Below are positions 34,910 to 43,992 of a stretch of 64,000 nucleotides of DNA, in pieces. The stretch is from Pedobacter caeni. GTDB taxonomy: Bacteria > Bacteroidota > Bacteroidia > Sphingobacteriales > Sphingobacteriaceae. Below the pieces are notes generated by a model. It did no database searches, was not told where the DNA came from, and saw only the letters and a program-made list of their open reading frames with translations. The DNA lies in the NCBI RefSeq assembly GCF_900129215.1, contig NZ_FQUQ01000003.1:952045-1016044 (forward strand), given 5' to 3'. How positions within the stretch are numbered: the stretch's first letter is position 1; every line of letters starts with the position of its first letter. Position numbers and translations under genes: made by a program.

Positions 34910-35731
34910 ATGGTAACTATAATTGTCGCAACAGATTTTTCCGATGTAGCTGAAAATGCAGTAGAATACGCCGCAGCCGCTGCCAAACATGGTAATGCAA
35001 GGCTTGTTTTATTCAACTCGTATGTCCTTCCTATTCATGCTGCCAACACGATCTTACCCGCTTCGAGTATTCAAAAACTAATGGACGAAAATGAAAACCG
35101 ATTGCAGGAACGTGCACTTTTCCTATCTAAAACTTATGGGATCAAAGTAGGTTTTGAAGCCCGTTTTTCGTTTGTAGAAGATGAGTTGACCGACCTGATC
35201 GAAAGACATAAAGCAGAATTGTTGGTGTTGGGGATGAAAGCCAGAACGCTGGAGCAGGATTTAATGGGAAATACCACGACTGCTGCTATAAAAAAACTAA
35301 AATTCCCTGTACTTGCAGTGCCTATTGGAGCGAAATTCGGGGAAATTAAAAAAATCCTTTTTGCATGTGATGTATTGAGGGGAGTGCCTAAAAAGATCCT
35401 GAAACGAATTAAGGAACTTGCCACCAGTCTGAATGCAGAGGTGGAGGTATTTCATGTCAACAATGCGATCGAAGAAATGAAAGCTGATCATCCGGCAATG
35501 TCATCAAAAGATGGGATTGGCAGCGGCCTGTCTGGCGTAAGCTATTATTACAAAAATGTAAAATCCAACCAGGTCATCAAAGAGATAGAGAAAGAGATCA
35601 AGGAATTCAAAGCTGATCTTTTGATCATGATTCCTAATAAATACGGGTTCTGGGCCTCTTTGGTGCACCGTAGTAAAACACGGGTAATGGCTTCGGGATT
35701 AGATATTCCTTTGTTCTCTATTCCTATTTAA
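34910..35731 (+). CDS. Universal stress protein, tandem UspA domains
   Basis: 273 residues from ATG 34910; the open frame starts 93 bases earlier, but that segment covers the promoter region. Domain 1 is residues 1-140 (MVTIIVATDFSDVAENAVEYAA, LLVLGMKARTLEQDLMGNTT). Domain 2 is residues 145-273 (IKKILFACDVLRGVPKKIL, ADLLIMIPNKYGF). The usual ATP-binding GxxGxxG is degenerate in both, so nucleotide binding is doubtful. A perfect 9-bp inverted repeat lies just before the start codon. Confidence 0.9.
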   Translation: MVTIIVATDFSDVAENAVEYAAAAAKHGNARLVLFNSYVLPIHAANTILPASSIQKLMDENENRLQERALFLSKTYGIKVGFEARFSFVEDELTDLIERHKAELLVLGMKARTLEQDLMGNTTTAAIKKLKFPVLAVPIGAKFGEIKKILFACDVLRGVPKKILKRIKELATSLNAEVEVFHVNNAIEEMKADHPAMSSKDGIGSGLSGVSYYYKNVKSNQVIKEIEKEIKEFKADLLIMIPNKYGFWASLVHRSKTRVMASGLDIPLFSIPI

Positions 35732-35761
35732 TTCGCTCAACTGCGATTGCAGACCAGTAAA

Positions 35762-35811
35762 AAACAGGGGAATCAATTACTCCAGCCCAGGAGTAATTGA
35801 TTCCCCTGTTT
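35762..35811. terminator. 22-bp perfect hairpin after the UspA gene
   Basis: The 22 bases at 35762-35783 are exactly complementary to those at 35790-35811 around a 6-base loop; the stem centre is GGGGAATCAATTACTCC. Only TTT follows, so termination may rely on the length of the stem. Confidence 0.8.
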
Positions 35812-35850
35812 GCAAATATTTTGCATTCTATTTGTGCAAATTTTATGCAT
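35811..35850. promoter_or_regulatory. Two operator-like repeats before kdgK
   Basis: TGCAAATATTTTGCAT at 35811-35826 and TGCAAATTTTATGCAT at 35835-35850 are near-copies, each roughly palindromic, with starts 24 bases apart. The second ends over the expected -33 position of the TAtaTTTG element at 35867-35874. The same TGCAA core recurs at the other two promoters of this locus, which makes it the best candidate site for the DeoR repressor coded nearby. Confidence 0.55.
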
Positions 35851-35866
35851 ATTAGCTTAACAGTTA

Positions 35867-35874
35867 TATATTTG
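35867..35874 (+). promoter_or_regulatory. TAnnTTTG promoter element of the kdgK operon
   Basis: TAtaTTTG, 41 bases before ATG 35916. A short inverted repeat TTTGATA (35871-35877) and TATCAAA (35886-35892) follows it in the leader. Confidence 0.5.
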
Positions 35875-35915
35875 ATAAATTAGCCTATCAAACCAAATAT
35901 CACAGGTTATTGCCT

Positions 35916-36938
35916 ATGAATCCTACTCCTAATATCACCTGTTTTGGTGAACTCTTGTTGCGTTTTAATACGCAGTCAGGCCTGCGCCTTATGCAGTCTG
36001 ATGCTTTTAATGTTCATGTTGCAGGTGCGGAAGCAAATGTGGCAGTACTGTTAGCCCGGTTGGGGTTAAACAGCAGAATGGTAACAAGAGTTCCGGACAA
36101 TGACCTGGCAGAGATGGCCATTTCAGCACTCAGAAAATATGGAGTAGATACCACAGGAATTTTTAAAGGAGGAGATCGGCTGGGAACTTACTATGTAGAA
36201 AACGGAAACCATATCCGTCCTACACAAGTCATTTATGACCGTTCAGGTTCTTCTTTTTCCCAGCTTAAACCCGGGATGGCCGACTGGCAGCAGTTGCTGA
36301 AATCATCTTCTTTATTCCATTGGTCTGGCGTAGCAGCGGCACTTTCAGAGAGCGCAGCGGAAGTGTGCAAAGAAGCGATTGAAATTGCCCACCAAAAAGG
36401 GATCATGATTTCTGCTGATTTTAACTACCGTAAGAAACTATGGAAGTATGGGAAAGAAGCACAGGAAATCATGCCTGGCTTATTGCGCTATTGTCAGGTA
36501 GCTGTGGCCGATTTGGATAGTGCTGCCGTCTATTTTGGCATTAAAACCAGGGAAGGGATGTCTCTCCGGGATCGGTTTGAATACTGTTTCTCTTTTCTGA
36601 AAACAAAAATGCCCCTTCTTAAAACTTTTGCCATGAGTTTCAGGATGGTCGAAGGACTAAATCATGAATATTTTGCCGGATTGGCGCATGAAGGGAAGTT
36701 TTATTATTCCACAGTACACAACCTTCCAATGGTTACAGATCAGATTGGAACAGGTGATGCCTTTACCGCTGGATTACTTTATGGCATTTCCTCTGATTTT
36801 GATCCTCAAAAGATGATCAACTGGGCGACTGCTTGTGGAGTGCTGAAACAAAGTATTCATGGCGACTGGGCTCTGACCAATAAAGAGGAGATCGAAGCCT
36901 TTATGCAAAGCGGCATCTCTACAAAAATAAACAGATAA
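35916..36938 (+). CDS. kdgK: PfkB-family sugar kinase, probable 2-keto-3-deoxygluconate kinase
   Basis: 340 residues from ATG 35916 (an in-frame TTG two codons earlier is weaker). ITCFGELLLRFN opens the PfkB fold, and HVAGAEANVAVLLARLG is the first ribokinase signature near residue 33. The catalytic motif DQIGTGDAFTAGLLYG is near residue 275. Overall pattern and length match the KdgK branch, which makes 2-keto-3-deoxy-6-phosphogluconate. No KDPG aldolase is present in the window. It is cotranscribed with the D-threonine-aldolase-fold gene 32 bases downstream. Confidence 0.85.
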   Translation: MNPTPNITCFGELLLRFNTQSGLRLMQSDAFNVHVAGAEANVAVLLARLGLNSRMVTRVPDNDLAEMAISALRKYGVDTTGIFKGGDRLGTYYVENGNHIRPTQVIYDRSGSSFSQLKPGMADWQQLLKSSSLFHWSGVAAALSESAAEVCKEAIEIAHQKGIMISADFNYRKKLWKYGKEAQEIMPGLLRYCQVAVADLDSAAVYFGIKTREGMSLRDRFEYCFSFLKTKMPLLKTFAMSFRMVEGLNHEYFAGLAHEGKFYYSTVHNLPMVTDQIGTGDAFTAGLLYGISSDFDPQKMINWATACGVLKQSIHGDWALTNKEEIEAFMQSGISTKINR

Positions 36939-36970
36939 CAAGGAAAAAACCTTTGACAACTATATTAAGC

Positions 36971-38083
36971 ATGAAAAACTGGCAGGAAATTTCAAACCTG
37001 AATGCATTTGATACCCCCTTATTTGTGGTATATGAAGCACGTCTTAAATCTAATATTGAAATGGCTCTGGTTATGCTTTCAGGAAACGTGGACCGGTTCA
37101 GGCCACATATTAAAACCCATAAGATAGGGGAGGTCATTCAGTTGTTTTCCGAATATCAGATCCGCAAAATTAAATGCGCCACAATTGCGGAAGCGGAACT
37201 GGCTGCTGCAAATGGAATGAACGATATCCTGATTGCTTATCAGCCGGTGGGATTTAAAATCAACAGGTTGATGGAACTGATGCTGGCTTTTCCGGAATGT
37301 CAGTTCTCCTGTCTGGTCGATAATCCGGATACTGCAGATCAGATTGCAATGGTCGCTTTGGAACATCAGCTGGAAGTAGCGGTATATGTAGATCTGAATA
37401 CCGGAATGAACCGGACAGGTTTTCCGGTAGATGGGAATGTGATTGGGTTTTGTCTGGCTTTAAGCGGTATCAAAGGCCTGAAATTAAAAGGACTGCATGC
37501 TTATGATGGCCATCTCCATGATCAGGATCCTGCTGTCCGTGCGGAAAAAGCAAGACCTGCGCTGGAAAAAATACTTGCAGATGCCGGTGAACTGGCTAAG
37601 CTGGGGATTTCTGATCTGAAAATCGTTGCCGGAGGGTCGAATACTTTCTCTTTTTATGCCAGCCGGGAAGGCGTAGAATGCAGTCCGGGAACTTTCGTTT
37701 TCTGGGATGATAACTATACCAGACATCTGCCTGAATTGGAATTTCAGCCTGCTGCATTATTGATTTGTACCGTAATTTCTCTTCCTGCTCCCGACCTGAT
37801 TTGTGTAGACCTGGGCTATAAGTCTGTGTCTTCAGAAAATCCCCTGGAAAAAAGAGTGTTGTTTCCCTGGAATGAGGATTTAACACCTTATGGTCATTCC
37901 GAAGAACACCTCACCTTAAAACATACTACATCAGGAAAATACAAAATCGGGGATCGTATTTATGGACTGCCTTACCATGTTTGTCCAACCTGTGCACTTT
38001 ATGAAGAAGCTCAGGTGGTGAGGGGACGGCAGATTGAAACGAGCTGGAAGATCAAAGCCAGGGATAAAAAAATCTCTATCTAA
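36971..38083 (+). CDS. D-threonine-aldolase-fold PLP enzyme (DSD1/alanine-racemase-like)
   Basis: 370 residues from ATG 36971. A fold-type III PLP barrel has the cofactor lysine in RPHIKTHK near residue 47. The metal-binding site of the D-threonine aldolase/D-serine dehydratase group is present as YHVCPTCALYEEA near the C-terminus (His and Cys ligands). Relatives are D-threonine aldolase, D-serine dehydratase and D-glucosaminate dehydratase. The partner gene kdgK uses 2-keto-3-deoxygluconate, exactly the product of D-glucosaminate deamination, so that reaction is favoured here by context. Its stop is five bases from the convergent deoR stop. Confidence 0.85.
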   Translation: MKNWQEISNLNAFDTPLFVVYEARLKSNIEMALVMLSGNVDRFRPHIKTHKIGEVIQLFSEYQIRKIKCATIAEAELAAANGMNDILIAYQPVGFKINRLMELMLAFPECQFSCLVDNPDTADQIAMVALEHQLEVAVYVDLNTGMNRTGFPVDGNVIGFCLALSGIKGLKLKGLHAYDGHLHDQDPAVRAEKARPALEKILADAGELAKLGISDLKIVAGGSNTFSFYASREGVECSPGTFVFWDDNYTRHLPELEFQPAALLICTVISLPAPDLICVDLGYKSVSSENPLEKRVLFPWNEDLTPYGHSEEHLTLKHTTSGKYKIGDRIYGLPYHVCPTCALYEEAQVVRGRQIETSWKIKARDKKISI

Positions 38084-38088
38084 ATTAT

Positions 38089-38865
38089 TTAAAGGAAGGT
38101 AAGCTTTGGGTTGGCTGCTTTGTACGGGCTCAGTAGCGCAGCATCCGGAGGAAGCTCTGTTACGATATAATCTACTTCGGATAAGTTGGCAATCTTGATT
38201 TTCATCGTTGAGTTTAACTTCTCAGAGATAGAAACAATAGCCACCTTCTCTGAGGCAGCCAGCATCGCTTTTTTTACCTGTACCGTATCCCAGTCTGAAT
38301 CAGAGAAACCACCTTCTATGTCCAATGCATTGGTGCCCAGGATACAAAGGTCAGTTTTGAGGTGTGATAGCTGATTGAAAACATCACCACTAAAGCTCAT
38401 CTGACTGTACGTAGAAATCTGGCCTCCAAGCATAATGGTCCTGATATGGGGCTTATCCAATAACTCCACCGCTGATAACACACTTGCGGTCACGATAGTG
38501 ATCCTTAAGTTGCCGGGAATGAGTTTGATGAACTCCCTGATGGTGGTACCTCCACCCAGCAAAAGCAACATGTCTTTCCTCAATAAAGGAAGCAGTTTTT
38601 GCGCGATGGTGATCTTGTCGTCCTGTGAATATGCTTTTTGTTCAGAGGTGTGATGGTAAGCACTCGCCATCGCACCTCCTTTGACCTTGATCACCAGGTT
38701 TTCCTTTTCCAGTTCATTGATGTCCCTCCTGATTGTGTCTTCGGAAACGTTGACAATCAATGCTAAGTGCTCAAATGTAGCACGGGTATGGATGTTAATC
38801 TCTTTAACAATGAGCTGCTTGCGTTGCGCTTTTGTTAGGGTAGCTGGTTGTTGATCGGTAGTCAT
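38089..38865 (-). CDS. DeoR/GlpR-family sugar-phosphate repressor
   Basis: 258 residues. The N-terminal helix-turn-helix includes TFEHLALIVNVSEDTIRRDINELEKENLVIKVKGGAM, the DeoR signature. A C-terminal sugar-phosphate isomerase-like sensor domain has LLGGGTTIREF near residue 97 and GTNALDIEGGFSDSD near residue 177. It probably represses the surrounding genes and is relieved by a phosphorylated sugar intermediate, such as KDPG. It lies 59 bases after the GH20 gene on the same strand and overlaps no other gene. Confidence 0.93.
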   Translation of the reverse strand: MTTDQQPATLTKAQRKQLIVKEINIHTRATFEHLALIVNVSEDTIRRDINELEKENLVIKVKGGAMASAYHHTSEQKAYSQDDKITIAQKLLPLLRKDMLLLLGGGTTIREFIKLIPGNLRITIVTASVLSAVELLDKPHIRTIMLGGQISTYSQMSFSGDVFNQLSHLKTDLCILGTNALDIEGGFSDSDWDTVQVKKAMLAASEKVAIVSISEKLNSTMKIKIANLSEVDYIVTELPPDAALLSPYKAANPKLTFL

Positions 38866-38924
38866 TAATTAGTATATAATTACAATAATACGGCTTAATT
38901 ATAAAACTCTATACAATTTTGTAT

Positions 38925-41522
38925 TTATGGTAACTCCTTAGGAGTCACGTTCCATGCCACTTCGTTAACAATAGAACTGGACTTCCCGCCGCGGCCCTGG
39001 CTGTCGAAGGTCCGGAACCTGATGAGCCCCTTGTTAGGGATCGGTTTAGTGTATAACGGACTTTTGGCCGTAGGTTCAGACTGATCGGTTGTATAGCGGA
39101 CTGTGATGCCAGGGAACTGATTGTTTAAATGTACCTGTCCATCTTTTACGATTGCTCCGGAAGGAGGAAGCCTGTAATTCAGTTCTCCGAATGCGGCATC
39201 AATTCTCGGGAGTTCTTTCTTTCCAAGCGTATTGGCAAACCTTGCCCATGCCTGATTGTACATCACTTTCCGTTTAAGGGAGTCTGGTTCATTGGCCCAT
39301 TCCGGATCTGCTGCCCAAGCCCTTTCTGCAAGGCCGAGCAGCTTAGGCATGATCATATATTCCAGGTTTTTACCTCCTTTAATTGTTTCGCTCCACAGTA
39401 AGCCTTGTAGTCCTACAATATTGGCCTTTCCCTTTTCTGTCAGACGCTCCTTGCTGTCGTAAAACCCAGGTTTTAAGGTGTTTCCAAATTTGTCTGTATT
39501 GGAGTTGAGGAAGGAGTTGAAAGGGATGAAGTTAAAAGCTTTGTCGATATCGGCATATTCACCCCAGTAATAACCAGGTTCATCGAATGACTTCTGGTAA
39601 GCCATGTCGAAGTAGAAATTACTTACGCCCCCCAGGATCACTTTGTAGCCTGTATTGGCCAGTTTGTAGGCCAGATCTTCTGCCCCCCAGCCGATAATAT
39701 TGTTCCAGACATTGAGGTGGATATTCTTGTCTCCCAGTGCAGGATTGATCACATAAGATTTTTTTCCGTCAGCGAGAACCGGTTGCATACCTACCTCTTC
39801 CCAACCGGAAAGGTATAAGTTCCTGCTTTTTAAAATGCGGTCGATATTGGTGTAAAAGTATGCCCAAAGCCCATTGATGTCTTTGAGTTCCGGATGCTCT
39901 TTTACAAATTTTAAGCTGTTTGGAGAACCTTCCCATGCGCCATCCGGTACTTCGTCTCCACCATAATGGATCGTTTGTAAAGGTGCACCTGCAGCTTTGT
40001 ACATGGCAATAATTTCATCACTGATCTTTTCGATAAAAGCATAAGTAGAAGGACGGGACACATCCATCACGTTATCGTTCCAGTTTTGTACGGAACGGTA
40101 GCTGGAACGGTCATTCAGGTCGTGTAGGAGGTAGCGCTCCGCTTCTTCTTTCCTGCCTTCCTTCATCAGCCTGTTGTAACGGGCATGCATAGAGCGGATT
40201 GCAGCTCTTGCATGTCCTGGTGCCTCTATCTCCGGAATCACCCTGATATGCCTTGCGTTAGCATACTTTAAGATTTCAATGAAATCAGCCTTGCTGTAAT
40301 GGCCCGTTCCATGATGATCGTTTAAGAAAGGACCTGAACCGAAAGATGGAGGCAGGTGAGTAAGGCTGCTATCAGAAAAATGTCCTCTTTTAGAACCTAC
40401 AGTAGTTAATTCCGGAAGGTCCTGGATTTCCAGTCTCCAGCCCTCATCGTCATTCAAATGAAAATGCAGGACATTTAGTTTGTACATAGACATCAGGTCA
40501 AGTACTTTTAGGATCTCTTCTTTGGTCTGAAAATTCCTTGCAACATCAATCATTAATCCTCTGAAATCAAAGCGCGGCTTGTCATATACCAGGGCATTCT
40601 GTAATTTAATGGAAGGCACCTTCAGCCCTTTTTTTTGCAAAGGAAAAGTACTCAGTAAAGATTGGATACCGTAGAAAATCCCGGCATGTGTGCCAGCGGT
40701 AATGCTGATCCCTTTGCTGTTGATTTCCAGTTGATAAGCATCTTTTTCCATTGTTTTATCCAGGTCCAGACGAATAGATTTACCGTTCTTAGCTCCTTTT
40801 GCCGGGCTAAGGAAATGGTTCAGCTTATCCTGCAAAAGTTTGCTTTCTACTCCAAAAGCAGTATTTGCAGCAATTTTGACGCCCTGATCAAGAATAAATT
40901 CTCCGGCTTTAGATTCGTACTTTACCGGAGTTGGAAAGATTTTTTGTAAATCCTTTTCAGGAAGGTCTATGCTGTTTTTATTCTGTTCGTAGATGATTTG
41001 TGGTGTAATGGAAGGAACCCGGTCTTGCTGGTTCCGGGCAAACTGTGCCGGACGTGTGGAAGGGATGGCCTTCACATTATTAATCGGGATTGGCCGGTTA
41101 GGGGCATCATCGTAAATCAGATAAAAGCCTTCAGGTGCATCCGTAAAATTGACCGCCCAGTCTTTGGAAGCAAATTCAATCGTAACAGATGTTCCATTGC
41201 TGATGGGCCTGAATTTTTCTGTGGGACGGATGTAAAATAAATCTCCGTTAACGTGTACAATGTTTACGTCCCCTGTAACTGTTTCTAAAGCAATTCTTCT
41301 GGCAAAATTGAAATATAACTTCCAGTTTTTGTTCTGAAGCGGGACTGGGGCGTTGTTTTGAATATTCAGGCTGGACAGAAATTGTCCACCTCCGGCATGA
41401 CTATTTTCTATTATTTGCCAATTAATTGCAATGTTTTTTGCATTTCCTGCTTCTTTATTTACTTGCGCAGTCGAAATTAATCCCAATAAGAGCATTGGTA
41501 ATTGTAAGAGTAATCGTCTCAT
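38925..41522 (-). CDS. Beta-N-acetylhexosaminidase, GH20, with chitobiase-type accessory domains
   Basis: 865 residues. The signal peptide is followed by an N-terminal chitobiase-type carbohydrate-binding domain (INWQIIENSHAGGGQFLSSL, residues 30-170). The GH20b domain is at residues 190-310, and the GH20 barrel at 315-740 has the catalytic Asp-Glu pair in HYGGDEVPDG near residue 520. A C-terminal domain begins near residue 795. It releases terminal GlcNAc or GalNAc in the periplasm or at the surface. It heads an operon with deoR and is divergent from a second GH20 gene. Confidence 0.94.
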   Translation of the reverse strand: MRRLLLQLPMLLLGLISTAQVNKEAGNAKNIAINWQIIENSHAGGGQFLSSLNIQNNAPVPLQNKNWKLYFNFARRIALETVTGDVNIVHVNGDLFYIRPTEKFRPISNGTSVTIEFASKDWAVNFTDAPEGFYLIYDDAPNRPIPINNVKAIPSTRPAQFARNQQDRVPSITPQIIYEQNKNSIDLPEKDLQKIFPTPVKYESKAGEFILDQGVKIAANTAFGVESKLLQDKLNHFLSPAKGAKNGKSIRLDLDKTMEKDAYQLEINSKGISITAGTHAGIFYGIQSLLSTFPLQKKGLKVPSIKLQNALVYDKPRFDFRGLMIDVARNFQTKEEILKVLDLMSMYKLNVLHFHLNDDEGWRLEIQDLPELTTVGSKRGHFSDSSLTHLPPSFGSGPFLNDHHGTGHYSKADFIEILKYANARHIRVIPEIEAPGHARAAIRSMHARYNRLMKEGRKEEAERYLLHDLNDRSSYRSVQNWNDNVMDVSRPSTYAFIEKISDEIIAMYKAAGAPLQTIHYGGDEVPDGAWEGSPNSLKFVKEHPELKDINGLWAYFYTNIDRILKSRNLYLSGWEEVGMQPVLADGKKSYVINPALGDKNIHLNVWNNIIGWGAEDLAYKLANTGYKVILGGVSNFYFDMAYQKSFDEPGYYWGEYADIDKAFNFIPFNSFLNSNTDKFGNTLKPGFYDSKERLTEKGKANIVGLQGLLWSETIKGGKNLEYMIMPKLLGLAERAWAADPEWANEPDSLKRKVMYNQAWARFANTLGKKELPRIDAAFGELNYRLPPSGAIVKDGQVHLNNQFPGITVRYTTDQSEPTAKSPLYTKPIPNKGLIRFRTFDSQGRGGKSSSIVNEVAWNVTPKELP

Positions 41523-41541
41523 GTTTACATATTAAAGTAGC

Positions 41542-41572
41542 CCAAGGTAGTTTTATTATAATTAATTTGCAA
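41542..41572 (-). promoter_or_regulatory. Promoter of the GH20-deoR operon
   Basis: On the minus strand, TTG at 41572-41570, a 20-base spacer and TAccTTGG at 41549-41542, one mismatch from the consensus. The -33 element is part of TTGCAAA (41572-41566), the core repeat shared with the other promoters of this locus. Confidence 0.5.
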
Positions 41573-41603
41573 CTGGAATAACTTCTTGTTAATAATTTAA
41601 ATC

Positions 41604-41670
41604 ATGCAATGAAAATTAATATTTTAATCCTTATGTTTGAAATATGCAATTTATTGCAAAAAATATGCAA
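41604..41670 (+). promoter_or_regulatory. Promoter and operator cluster of the second GH20-gntP operon
   Basis: TAtgTTTG at 41632-41639 is the -7 element. ATGCAAT (41604-41610) overlaps the -33 position. TGCAATTTATTGCA (41645-41658) is a near-perfect palindrome at the predicted transcription start, and ATGCAA recurs at 41665-41670. This layout, with sites over both the -33 and the start, is what a repressor would use. Confidence 0.55.
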
Positions 41671-41685
41671 CCAAAACCAAACTGT

Positions 41686-43986
41686 ATGATTTCCCGGAAC
41701 CTGATGAATAAGACTGTCCGATTACTTTTGTTGATTTGCTTCCTGTTTGGGGGGAATATCGCCCGGGCACAAAAGGCATCCTTCTCTGTAATTCCGGAAC
41801 CTGTTTATGTTAAAAAGGGAAGTCCTGGGGTAGTATCGATAGATCGGGTTACCACCATTCGCTATCCTGAAGAACTGAAAGCAACGGGAGAACTGCTCAA
41901 TGAAGCCATCCGCTCTTATACCAGGGTTCTGCTTGATGTAAATACGAAATCTAAAGCGAATGAAATTGTATTGAAACTGGATTCAGTTGCAGTTAAAGAA
42001 AAGGAAGGTTATCATCTGTTGATTGAAGAGGATCAGATCCTGATCACCGGACAGGATCAGGCAGGCGTATTTCACGGCGTACAATCATTGATGCAGTTGT
42101 GGAGTCCCTACTCCAAGGAGTCCTTAAGTGTGGAAAAGGGCGAAATCAGGGATTATCCACGTTTTAACTATCGGGGCATGCACCTGGATGTAGGCAGGCA
42201 TATGTATTCCGTTGCTTTCCTTAAAAAGTTTATCGATTTGCTGGCTGCTTACAAGTTTAACATCTTTCACTGGCACCTTACTGAAGATCAGGGCTGGCGG
42301 ATTGAAATCAAGAAATATCCTAAATTGCAATCTGTATCGGCATGGAGAGAGGGGACCATCATCGGTCATAAAAAGGAAGCACCACATACTTTTGACGGGA
42401 TAAAATATGGCGGATATTATACCCAGGATGAGATCAGGGAAGTAGTGCGTTATGCTGCTTCAAAATATGTCAACATTCTTCCTGAAATCGAAATGCCTGG
42501 TCATGCATTGGCTGCCCTTGCCGCTTATCCACAATTGGGATGTACCGGAGGACCATACCAGACCGCTCAGTTCTGGGGCGTATTTGATGATGTCTTCTGT
42601 GCCGGCAACGAAGAGGTTTATCAATTTATGGAGGATGTTCTGGATGAAGTGGTTAGCCTGTTCCCTTATGGATACGTCCATATTGGCGGAGATGAATGTC
42701 CTAAACTGAAATGGAAGAAATGTCCGAAATGCCAGCAAAAGATCAGGGAAAACGGGCTTAAAGATGAGCATGAACTTCAGGGCTATTTTATGAAACGTAT
42801 TGAAAAATACCTGATTACTAAAAACAGAAAAGCCGTAGGCTGGGATGAAGTATTGGAGGGCGGGGTTTCTAAAAATACAACCATCATGAACTGGAGAGGA
42901 GAACAGAGTGGCATTGCGGCAGCCAAAGAAAAGTATGAGGTTATCATGATGCCAGAGAATATGCTTTATTTCGACTATTATCAGTCGCTGGACAAAAATG
43001 AACCAATAGCTGCGGCAAGTTATACCCCTTTATCTAAGGTCTATAGTTACGAACCTATCCCGGATTCTTTAACCCCGGAGCAGGTTGGTTATATCAAAGG
43101 CGTTCAGGGTGGTATCTGGACCGAGTATATGAAAAACGAAAAACACCTGGAATATATGGTTTTTCCCCGTGCTTTAGCATTATCAGAAATTGCCTGGTCT
43201 GAGAAAGGAAAGAAAGACTACACCTGGTTTTTGGAGAAGTTGAGGCATCACCGTTATTTCATGAACCAGATGAAGCTGAACTATTATCCTTATTTTGATG
43301 AAATTACTGCTGAAATGAAATCACAGGCCAATGGAAATCTTTCTTTGACCTTGAAAACGACATTGCCGGAAGCCCAGATCAGGTATACCCTGGATGGTTC
43401 TCTCCCAAATGCGAAGAGCAGGCAGTATCAGGAACCTGTTTTAATGAGTCGTTCATCGGTACTAAAGGCGGGACTCTTTGTGGGGCATCAGCTTTCAGGG
43501 CGCATTTTTACCCAGAGTTTTCAGCATCACACCGGATTAGGGAAAAAGATCACACTGGCTTATGCGCCTGCGGGTAAATACAATCTTGAAGCTGGCCTGC
43601 TCTTGAATGGCATTGAAGGGCATCATCGTTTCAACGACTCGCAATGGTTGGGTTTTAGCGGGGACAACCTGGACGCTGTGATAGACCTGGGTACATTGAA
43701 ACCTGTTTCCAGGATTGGCATAAATGTGCTGAACTACCCATGGCAAAGAATGTGGACTCCAAAGAAACTCAGTTTTATGGTTTCGACAGATGGGAAGGAC
43801 TTTAAACAAGTGTATACCGGAAGAAATTTCCATATTAATGGCATCAATAAAGTGCGTGCAAAGTTTCCTGTAGAAAAAGTCCGTTATATCAAAATACTTG
43901 GAGAAAACATCGGCAGAGTTCCTGTCGGAGGATATGGAGAAGGAGAAAAGGCCTGGCTGATGGCAGATGAAATCATTATAAACTAA
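41686..43986 (+). CDS. Beta-N-acetylhexosaminidase, GH20, with C-terminal discoidin-like domain
   Basis: About 766 residues from ATG 41686 (ATG 41704 is also possible). The frame's first ATG, 41644, lies inside the operator palindrome and at the predicted transcription start, and would put 20 residues before the signal peptide, so I reject it. The signal peptide ends in ARA before Q-K-A. The GH20b domain is at residues 20-140. The GH20 barrel carries HIGGDECPKL near residue 332, with the catalytic Asp-Glu pair. An F5/8-type-C-like carbohydrate-binding domain is at about 625-766. It starts the operon with the GntP permease, 6 bases before it. Confidence 0.93.
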   Translation: MISRNLMNKTVRLLLLICFLFGGNIARAQKASFSVIPEPVYVKKGSPGVVSIDRVTTIRYPEELKATGELLNEAIRSYTRVLLDVNTKSKANEIVLKLDSVAVKEKEGYHLLIEEDQILITGQDQAGVFHGVQSLMQLWSPYSKESLSVEKGEIRDYPRFNYRGMHLDVGRHMYSVAFLKKFIDLLAAYKFNIFHWHLTEDQGWRIEIKKYPKLQSVSAWREGTIIGHKKEAPHTFDGIKYGGYYTQDEIREVVRYAASKYVNILPEIEMPGHALAALAAYPQLGCTGGPYQTAQFWGVFDDVFCAGNEEVYQFMEDVLDEVVSLFPYGYVHIGGDECPKLKWKKCPKCQQKIRENGLKDEHELQGYFMKRIEKYLITKNRKAVGWDEVLEGGVSKNTTIMNWRGEQSGIAAAKEKYEVIMMPENMLYFDYYQSLDKNEPIAAASYTPLSKVYSYEPIPDSLTPEQVGYIKGVQGGIWTEYMKNEKHLEYMVFPRALALSEIAWSEKGKKDYTWFLEKLRHHRYFMNQMKLNYYPYFDEITAEMKSQANGNLSLTLKTTLPEAQIRYTLDGSLPNAKSRQYQEPVLMSRSSVLKAGLFVGHQLSGRIFTQSFQHHTGLGKKITLAYAPAGKYNLEAGLLLNGIEGHHRFNDSQWLGFSGDNLDAVIDLGTLKPVSRIGINVLNYPWQRMWTPKKLSFMVSTDGKDFKQVYTGRNFHINGINKVRAKFPVEKVRYIKILGENIGRVPVGGYGEGEKAWLMADEIIIN

Positions 43987-43992
43987 AAATCC

